Below are positions 58,929 through 64,000 of a stretch of 64,000 nt of DNA, in pieces. The first letter of the stretch is position 1. Every line of letters starts with the position of its first letter. The stretch is from Anaerobaca sp035448545. Lineage in GTDB: Bacteria; Planctomycetota; Phycisphaerae; Sedimentisphaerales; Anaerobacaceae. The notes under the pieces are model-generated. The model was given only the letters and a program-made list of their open reading frames with translations, had not been told where the DNA came from and searched no databases. Made by a program: the position numbers and the translations under genes. The stretch lies in the NCBI GenBank assembly GCA_035448545.1, contig DAOTJE010000003.1, forward strand, positions 124,001 to 188,000, read 5' to 3'.

Positions 58929-59318
58929 ATGGCCAAAAAGGTGCTGATGATTGATGATGATCCGGAATTCGTCGATGCGATCTCGAACCTGCTCGACGCC
59001 AAGGGGTACGAAGTGCACACCGCTTCCAATGGCAAGGACGGGGTGGCCGCGGCCAAGGCCGAGAATCCGGATATTATACTGCTCGATGTCATGATGACGA
59101 CCAAGCATGAAGGCTTTGACGTGGCGCGCGAGCTGCATGAGGACTCGACCACAAAGAACACGCCGATTCTCATGATGACGGGGATCCGCCGGGAGATGAA
59201 CCTGCCGTTTGGCTTCGAGCCCGATGAAGCGTGGCTGCCCGTCAAGCAGGTCCTGGAGAAGCCCGTCAAGCCGGAGGTTCTCCTCAAGGCCATCGACGAC
59301 CATATCCGCAAGTCATGA
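58929..59318 (+). CDS. Receiver-only response regulator of the hydrogenase operon
   Basis: A 129-residue CheY-like single domain. ATG 58929 is preferred: GGAG lies 9 bases upstream, whereas ATG 58920 abuts it. VLMIDDDPEF holds the acidic pocket, IILLDVMM the phospho-accepting Asp, ILMMTG the Thr, and LEKPVKP the Lys. There is no output domain. It ends the operon that also contains the Cache-type kinase, its probable phosphodonor; output is probably by protein-protein contact. Confidence 0.9.
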   Translation: MAKKVLMIDDDPEFVDAISNLLDAKGYEVHTASNGKDGVAAAKAENPDIILLDVMMTTKHEGFDVARELHEDSTTKNTPILMMTGIRREMNLPFGFEPDEAWLPVKQVLEKPVKPEVLLKAIDDHIRKS

Positions 59319-59631
59319 TTGGTATTCGCATGGGCCGCGCGCGTACGTTCACGTCCGCGCGGCGCCATGACGAACCTTCCGCAGGTCCGGAACATATCGG
59401 CGGCCACGTGTACCGGACCTCAGTGCCTCGGAGTCCTCGGCATTCTGGCGGGCAAAGCCTGTCGAGTGCCCCGGATGCAGGATCAAGCACCGCCAGCCAT
59501 GGTGCACAGACCGTTTCGCCCCCATGTCGTCCATCATCACGCCTCGGAGACGGTCCCTGTGGACGGCCTCGATTGCCTCCTGCCGAGGGTGGTGGCGAAT
59601 CCGGGCCGGCTCTCCGGTTCGGGAGATCGTA

Positions 59632-59820
59632 ATGGCAAGACCGATGATCCCGGCGGTGGACGATGAAGAAAACATTCTTGCGTTGGTCGAGATAAACCGC
59701 CGGCGCGAGGGCTGCACCGTGCTGACCTGAGAGAGGGGGGAGGGGACGCTGCAGCGCGCTTTCTCGAAGACGGTCGATGCGGTTGTTCCCGGCCTCGACG
59801 ATCGGAACGTGTGCCGGGGG
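59632..59820 (+). pseudogene. Truncated PhoB-like response regulator remnant
   Basis: From ATG 59632 (GGGAG upstream) the frame reads MARPMIPAVDDEENILALVE followed by INRRREGCTVLT and a TGA. This is the start of an OmpR/PhoB-type receiver domain. Downstream, in another frame, TVDAVVPGLDD resembles the phosphoacceptor strand. Nothing of the DNA-binding domain remains. Its position before phosphate transporters and a PhoR-type kinase suggests it was the cognate phoB. Confidence 0.65.
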
Positions 59821-59913
59821 CAAAAGCCGACCCGGACACACCGCCGATCGCTCGGTTTGTGGACCGTGGGCTGTCACGAACAGACGTTGATGCGAGTTTG
59901 AGGGAAAAGTTCC

Positions 59914-59942
59914 TTGACCGGCTTGGGGGAAACGAATACAAA
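59914..59942 (+). promoter_or_regulatory. Candidate promoter of the Na/Pi transporter gene
   Basis: TTGACC at 59914-59919, a 17-base spacer and TACAAA at 59937-59942, about 52 bases before ATG 59994. No clear Pho box is visible. Confidence 0.4.
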
Positions 59943-59993
59943 GACTTTCCGGTCGGAGGTATCCGGTTGTCACGTGTTTCGTAAGCGATTCGT

Positions 59994-61709
59994 ATGATCA
60001 AAGACATGATCTTCTACACCGTCGGGGGACTGGGGCTGTTCCTCTTTGGCATGAAGCTGATGTCGGATGGCCTGCGTGCCGCGGCCGGACGGAGGCTGCG
60101 GAGTATCCTCGAATCGATGACGAAAAAGCCGCTTGTGGCCTTCCTCATTGGCGCCGCCATCACGGCGATCGTCCAATCCAGTTCGGCCACCAGCGTGATG
60201 GTCATCGGTTTTGTCAACGCCGGCCTGCTGACTCTCAAGCAGGCCATTTGTGTCATTATCGGCACCAACGTCGGCACCACCGCCACCGCGTGGCTCGTCT
60301 CCATCTCGGGCATTGGAGCGCTGAATATCACCGCCTATGCCCTGCCCGCCGTGGGACTGGGGTTTCTGATGAGCATGAGCGGACGAAGCCGGAAGATGAG
60401 GAATCTGGGCCAGATCCTCCTCGGTTTCGGCCTTCTGTTCGTCGGCATCGGTTTCATGAAGGACGCTTTCGAACCCCTGGAAAGCAGTCCCATGGTGCAC
60501 AAGCTTTTCGTGTCGCTGGGTCATCAGCCGATTCTGGCCATCCTGGCGGGGACGGTGGTCACGATGCTCATCCAGAGCAGTTCGGCGGCGGTTGCGATCG
60601 TCCAGTTGCTGGCCATCGGAGGCGCGTTTGGCCAGGACTGGAATGGGGCTCTGAACATCGCGATTCCTTTTGTGCTGGGCAGCAACATCGGCACGACCAT
60701 CACGGCGCAGCTCGCGGCGATCCAGGGCAACGTCAGCGCCCGCCGTGCGGCTTGGGCCCACACGGTGTTCAATGTGGCCGGTGTCGCCATGGGATATCCG
60801 TTGGTTCATTGGGGATGGTTCGGACGGTTCGTCGCCGCGATCTGCCCCTGGCCTCTGGGACCTACCACCATCGCGCTGTCCATCGCGGTGGCGCATACGG
60901 TGTTCAAGCTGGCCGATGCCGTGGTCTGGCTGCCGATGTCCGGGGTGTTGGAGCGCGTGGTCGTTCGCCTCGTGCGCGAGAAGCCCGGCGATGCGGCCAT
61001 GCGTCCCATCATGCTCGAGAAACACCTTCTCGACACGCCCGAAATCGCTCTGGAACAGACCAAGCGCGAGATCGTGCGCATGGCCAAGACCGCCAAGAGG
61101 GCGCTGTGCGCCTCGATCGCCGGTATCGTTGCGAACGATGCGCGCACGCTGTCGGTCGTCAGAGAGATCGAGGATTTTGTCGACAGCTTCCAACTGGAAA
61201 TCACCTCCTATCTTTCCGCGCTGTCGAGCCGCCATCTTTCGGATGAAGTCTCCATCGAGTTGCCTGTGCTGCTGCATACGGTCAACGACCTGGAGCGCAT
61301 CGGAGACCATGCGGTCAATATCGTCGAGATTGCCGAGCGCAAGATCGACCAGAAGTTCCTGTTCAGCGAGTCGGCGCTCGGGGAGGCCGAACGGCTTCGA
61401 CGCGAGGTCGAGCAGATGTTCGACTACATCATCGCGGCCCTTCGGGACGGGGATGTGGAGCAGGCCAAGGCCGCCCTGACGAACGAGAAGAACCTCAACC
61501 GGATGCAGATCGAATTCCGCCGCAGTCGTGTGGACCGGATGCGTGACGGGCTGTGCACGCCCGAGAGCGGCCTGATTTTCATCGATCTGGTCGACAATGT
61601 CGAGAAGATCGGCGACCACCTGACGAACATCGCGCAGGCCGTCATCGGGGGTCTCCAATGGGCAGGAGTCGAACCCAGGATCTCCCCGACCTCGCGCGTG
61701 GATGATTGA
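59994..61709 (+). CDS. Na+/phosphate cotransporter with PhoU-like C-terminal domain (first of tandem pair)
   Basis: A 571-residue NptA/PNaS-type membrane protein. Two inverted QSSS repeats mark the transport core (AIVQSSSATSVMVIGFVNAG near 60 and MLIQSSSAAVAIVQLLAIGG near 185), with about eight transmembrane segments. From about 345 a cytoplasmic PhoU-like helical domain follows (VNDLERIGDHAVNIVEIAER, LVDNVEKIGDHLTNIAQAVI). It imports phosphate with sodium. The start has a weak ribosome site; ATG 60006 is an alternative. It is about 40% or more similar by eye to the next gene. Confidence 0.92.
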   Translation: MIKDMIFYTVGGLGLFLFGMKLMSDGLRAAAGRRLRSILESMTKKPLVAFLIGAAITAIVQSSSATSVMVIGFVNAGLLTLKQAICVIIGTNVGTTATAWLVSISGIGALNITAYALPAVGLGFLMSMSGRSRKMRNLGQILLGFGLLFVGIGFMKDAFEPLESSPMVHKLFVSLGHQPILAILAGTVVTMLIQSSSAAVAIVQLLAIGGAFGQDWNGALNIAIPFVLGSNIGTTITAQLAAIQGNVSARRAAWAHTVFNVAGVAMGYPLVHWGWFGRFVAAICPWPLGPTTIALSIAVAHTVFKLADAVVWLPMSGVLERVVVRLVREKPGDAAMRPIMLEKHLLDTPEIALEQTKREIVRMAKTAKRALCASIAGIVANDARTLSVVREIEDFVDSFQLEITSYLSALSSRHLSDEVSIELPVLLHTVNDLERIGDHAVNIVEIAERKIDQKFLFSESALGEAERLRREVEQMFDYIIAALRDGDVEQAKAALTNEKNLNRMQIEFRRSRVDRMRDGLCTPESGLIFIDLVDNVEKIGDHLTNIAQAVIGGLQWAGVEPRISPTSRVDD

Positions 61710-61772
61710 CGCCCTTCATCACCGGTCGAGCCGGCCGGTTGTGTCAAGCAGCAAACGTGTTAAGGAACGAAG

Positions 61773-63506
61773 ATGGACGTCAAGGGCATGATCTTCGGAA
61801 CGATCGGCGGGCTGGGGCTGTTTCTTTTCGGCATGGGGATGATGACGGACGGCCTCAAGAAGGTCGCCGGACAGAAGCTCAAGAGCCTGCTCGAATCGCT
61901 GACGAAGAACCGCGTCGTGGCGGTGATCCTTGGCGCTTTGGTTACGTGCCTGATTCAGTCGAGTTCCGCGACGACGGTGATGACCGTCGGCCTCGTCAAC
62001 GCGGGACTGCTGACGCTTCGCCAGGCCCTGTGTGTCGTTCTGGGGGCCAACGTGGGGACGACCTTCACGGCCTGGCTCGTCTCGGCGTTCGCCGTCTTCA
62101 GTATCAGCAGCTACGCGCTGCCGATGATCGGCGCCGGTTTCCTCTCGAGCGTCGTGGGCAAGTCGCTCCGGGCCCGCAGTGCCGGGCAGATCGTGATCGG
62201 TTTCGGACTGCTGTTCTTGGGCATTCATTTCATGAAGGAGGCCTTTGCCCCTCTCCAGGCCAGCGAGAGCACCAGACAGGCGTTGCTCTGGCTGGGGTGC
62301 AACCCGGTTCTGGGCGTGCTGGCGGGGATGTTGATGACGATGCTGCTGCAGAGCAGCTCGGCTTCCATTGCCCTGATTCAGACGTTGGCTTTGCAGGGTG
62401 CGTTCGGCACGGACTGGGAGGTGGTGCTGCGCGTGACGATCCCGTTCATTCTCGGCGACAACATCGGAACCACCATCACCGCGCAGATCGCGGCCTTGCG
62501 GACGTCTCGAAACGCCCGGCGGACGGCCATGGGACACACCATGTTCAACGCCATCGGTGTGCTGTATGTTCTGCCGCTGGTCTGGATCGGCTGGTTTGCG
62601 GATCTGGTGGAGTGGATCGCGCCGGTCAAGCTGTCGCAGGGCACGATCATGGTCTACATGGCAGTGGCGCACAGCACGTTCAACGTGTTCAACACAATTG
62701 TGTTTCTGCCGCTGATTCGTGTGCTCGAGATCATCGTTCTGAAGATTCTCCCCATCAGGGCCAACGAGGTGGTGACCCAGCCGGTGGTGCTGGAAAGACA
62801 CCTGCTGCAGACGCCGGTGCTGGCCCTGGAGCAGGCCCGGCGCGAGATTGTGCGCATGGCCAAGACAGCCGAAAAGGCGGTGGCGCTGGCGTTGGAGGGC
62901 ATTCTCGAAGGCCCTGTGAGGAATTTGGCCTTGGTTCGCGATCTGGAAGAGCAGACCGACACCTTCCAAATAGAGATCACGTCGTACCTGACGGACCTGT
63001 CTCAGGAGACGCTGTCGGAAGAGGTCTCCTCGGAACTTCCGGTGCTTCTGCACGCCGTTAACGATCTGGAGCGGATCGGCGATCACGCAGTGAACATCGT
63101 CGAAATCGCCGAGCGAAAGGCGAGCCAGAAGCTCGAATTCACGGACGCGGCGAAGCAGGAAGCCGAGCAGATTCGGACCGAACTGGCCCAGATGTTCCGC
63201 AAGGTGGTGGCGGCGCTGGACGGCAGTGATGTCAAGGCTGCCGGAGCGGCCTTGGCCAGCGAACGCAAGCTCAACGAGATGCAACTGGAGTTTCGGCGCA
63301 GCCACGTGGCGCGCATGACCGAGGGTGTCTGTACCGCCGTCGCCGGACTGATTTTCATTGATCTCGTGGACAACGCGGAAAAAATCGGCGACCATCTGAC
63401 GAACATCGCACAGGCCACCATCGGAGGGCTCCAGTGGGAAGGGGTCAAGCCGAGGATGAAGGGCCTGACCGGGCGAGGCGAAGACGCGTCTGTTGCTCTG
63501 AACTGA
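61773..63506 (+). CDS. Na+/phosphate cotransporter with PhoU-like C-terminal domain (second of tandem pair)
   Basis: A 577-residue paralogue of the preceding gene, with the same layout: GLGLFLFGMGMMTDGLKKVA, CLIQSSSATTVMTVGLVNAG, MLLQSSSASIALIQTLALQG, then a PhoU-like tail (AVNDLERIGDHAVNIVEIAE). AAGGA lies 5 bases before ATG 61773. Tandem duplication of the cotransporter, followed by a PhoR-type kinase, points to a phosphate-acquisition locus. The two differ mostly in the loops and tail, so they may differ in affinity or regulation. Confidence 0.92.
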   Translation: MDVKGMIFGTIGGLGLFLFGMGMMTDGLKKVAGQKLKSLLESLTKNRVVAVILGALVTCLIQSSSATTVMTVGLVNAGLLTLRQALCVVLGANVGTTFTAWLVSAFAVFSISSYALPMIGAGFLSSVVGKSLRARSAGQIVIGFGLLFLGIHFMKEAFAPLQASESTRQALLWLGCNPVLGVLAGMLMTMLLQSSSASIALIQTLALQGAFGTDWEVVLRVTIPFILGDNIGTTITAQIAALRTSRNARRTAMGHTMFNAIGVLYVLPLVWIGWFADLVEWIAPVKLSQGTIMVYMAVAHSTFNVFNTIVFLPLIRVLEIIVLKILPIRANEVVTQPVVLERHLLQTPVLALEQARREIVRMAKTAEKAVALALEGILEGPVRNLALVRDLEEQTDTFQIEITSYLTDLSQETLSEEVSSELPVLLHAVNDLERIGDHAVNIVEIAERKASQKLEFTDAAKQEAEQIRTELAQMFRKVVAALDGSDVKAAGAALASERKLNEMQLEFRRSHVARMTEGVCTAVAGLIFIDLVDNAEKIGDHLTNIAQATIGGLQWEGVKPRMKGLTGRGEDASVALN

Positions 63507-63611
63507 TGCGTGTGGCGTTTTGCCGGCGCCGACTGTCCCGGGGCGCGATGTTGCCAGGCGGATCATGGTCATGAATCCGAGCCGCTCGGGATACTTCGCG
63601 GAGACGCCAAT

Positions 63612-64000
63612 ATGTTCAGAAAACGACTGATCTGGCAGCTCTATCCATCCTTCCTGGCCACGACTCTGCTGGCCCTGCTGGTGGCGACGGCTTATTTCTC
63701 GCACACCTTGCGTCGATTCTACCTCGATCAGCTCAGGAAGGAGCTTCGCCTGGTAGCGGACGTTGCCGCTTCGCATGTGGCAGAGACCCTCCGCGGCCGA
63801 ACCGCTGGTGAGATTGACAGCCTGTGCAAGCAGCTGCGGGGGGCCGGCAGCGGGCGAATGCGTCTGACGGTGATTGCGGCCGACGGGAAGGTTCTCGGCG
63901 ACTCGGATGAGAACCCGGCGTTGATGGAGAATCACGCCAACCGGGCCGAGATCATCGACGCGATGACCCGGGGGCTCGGGCAGTCGATGCGTTTCAGCCC
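63612..64000 (+). CDS. phoR: PhoR-type sensor histidine kinase, N-terminus (partial)
   Basis: The first 129 residues of a kinase that continues beyond the window. MFRKRLIWQLYPSFLATTLL is an N-terminal transmembrane helix; the extracytoplasmic part reads RMRLTVIAADGKVLGDSDEN and then MENHANRAEIIDAMTRGLG. This DGKVLGDS...M-NH--R-E motif is typical of the PhoR-like Cache/PAS sensor that responds to phosphate. It follows tandem Na/Pi transporters. No kinase domain is visible yet, so the gene symbol is tentative. Confidence 0.8.
   Translation, partial: MFRKRLIWQLYPSFLATTLLALLVATAYFSHTLRRFYLDQLRKELRLVADVAASHVAETLRGRTAGEIDSLCKQLRGAGSGRMRLTVIAADGKVLGDSDENPALMENHANRAEIIDAMTRGLGQSMRFS

Larger units (their letters stand above)
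59319..59993. other. Intergenic region containing a decayed response regulator
   Basis: No intact gene in 675 bases. The first 300 bases show nothing I recognise. The second half holds a response-regulator remnant (59632-59820) and a promoter candidate before the Na/Pi transporter. Confidence 0.6.

Noticed and set aside
59319..59631. Possible transposase zinc-finger fragment (ECPGCR-like) after the response regulator
   Set aside because: Only a short cysteine pattern in one frame; no continuation of a transposase in any frame.
61719..63935. 738-codon minus-strand frame across the second Na/Pi transporter
   Set aside because: Gln/His/Arg-rich shadow of a well-supported transporter gene.
1..64000. 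tRNA, rRNA, CRISPR arrays, prophage, intact insertion sequences
   Set aside because: Nothing recognisable by eye: no regularly spaced direct repeats, no transposase or phage genes, no tRNA-like cloverleaf with a TTCGA arm noticed. A tRNAscan and CRISPR search would settle this.

Overview
The window is high-GC chromosomal DNA from a bacterium that most resembles an anaerobic member of the Planctomycetota (Phycisphaerae-like). This is inferred from the mix of many TAT/Sec-exported Gfo/Idh/MocA oxidoreductases, large secreted glycoside hydrolases (GH127, GH43), LamG/discoidin surface proteins, a trimeric-type [FeFe] hydrogenase locus, and short dispersed repeats of kinds I associate with this group. 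No rRNA, tRNA, CRISPR array, phage or intact insertion sequence was seen.

Layout. 1-2160: end of a thiamin thiazole operon (thiG end, thiH, thiF-like). 2231-10920 (minus strand): a glycan cluster of two exported Gfo/Idh oxidoreductases around two GH127 beta-L-arabinofuranosidase-type enzymes. 11219-19218 (plus): an AhbC-type heme-pathway radical SAM enzyme, a secreted HEXXH protein with an internal duplication, a secreted DPP-IV-like peptidase and two more exported Gfo/Idh proteins, then a decayed Gfo/Idh remnant and dispersed repeats. 20210-23308: a large secreted protein with a phosphohistidine-like domain ahead of a PPDK-type ATP-binding domain. 23314-25695 (minus): a secreted nitrilase-family hydrolase and a beta-helix protein. 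25872-29245: operon of SDR epimerase, DapA-like aldolase and ceramidase-like hydrolase. 29329-36958: sugar-phosphate SIS protein, an MNT-HEPN pair, and a peptidoglycan recycling operon (anmK, murQ, SSS symporter). 37094-46926: small protein, secreted unknown, CIA30-MsrB-MsrA fusion, LamG/discoidin protein, GH43, cytoplasmic Gfo/Idh, YgjP-like metallopeptidase. 46988-48276: two divergent ferritin-like proteins.

48277-59318 is the most interesting region. A 1-kb intergenic stretch carries a probable structured RNA with a consensus promoter and strong terminator. It is followed by rex and a co-directional operon: Cache-type histidine kinase, HndB-like ferredoxin, HydB, HydA, HydG, HydC, HydE and a receiver-only response regulator. 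This is an NADH/ferredoxin-linked [FeFe] hydrogenase with two of its three maturases built into the operon; hydF is not in the window. HydA carries altered H-cluster motifs (TSCSSAW and MCC in place of TSCCPxW and MPC). HydG has lost one of the three auxiliary-cluster cysteines (CTAG in place of CTAC) with a new Cys three residues on. Together these suggest a divergent H-cluster assembly system and are the best candidate for something undescribed here.

59319-64000: a decayed PhoB-like response regulator, two tandem Na/Pi cotransporters with PhoU-like tails, and the start of a PhoR-type kinase.

A second genome-scale theme is a palindromic REP-like element (core GGGGCGAATGATNATTCGCCCC-like). 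It sits exactly at the 3' ends of several genes and supplies or abuts their stop codons; one copy lies inside the thiF-like gene, where it recodes the catalytic-cysteine loop.
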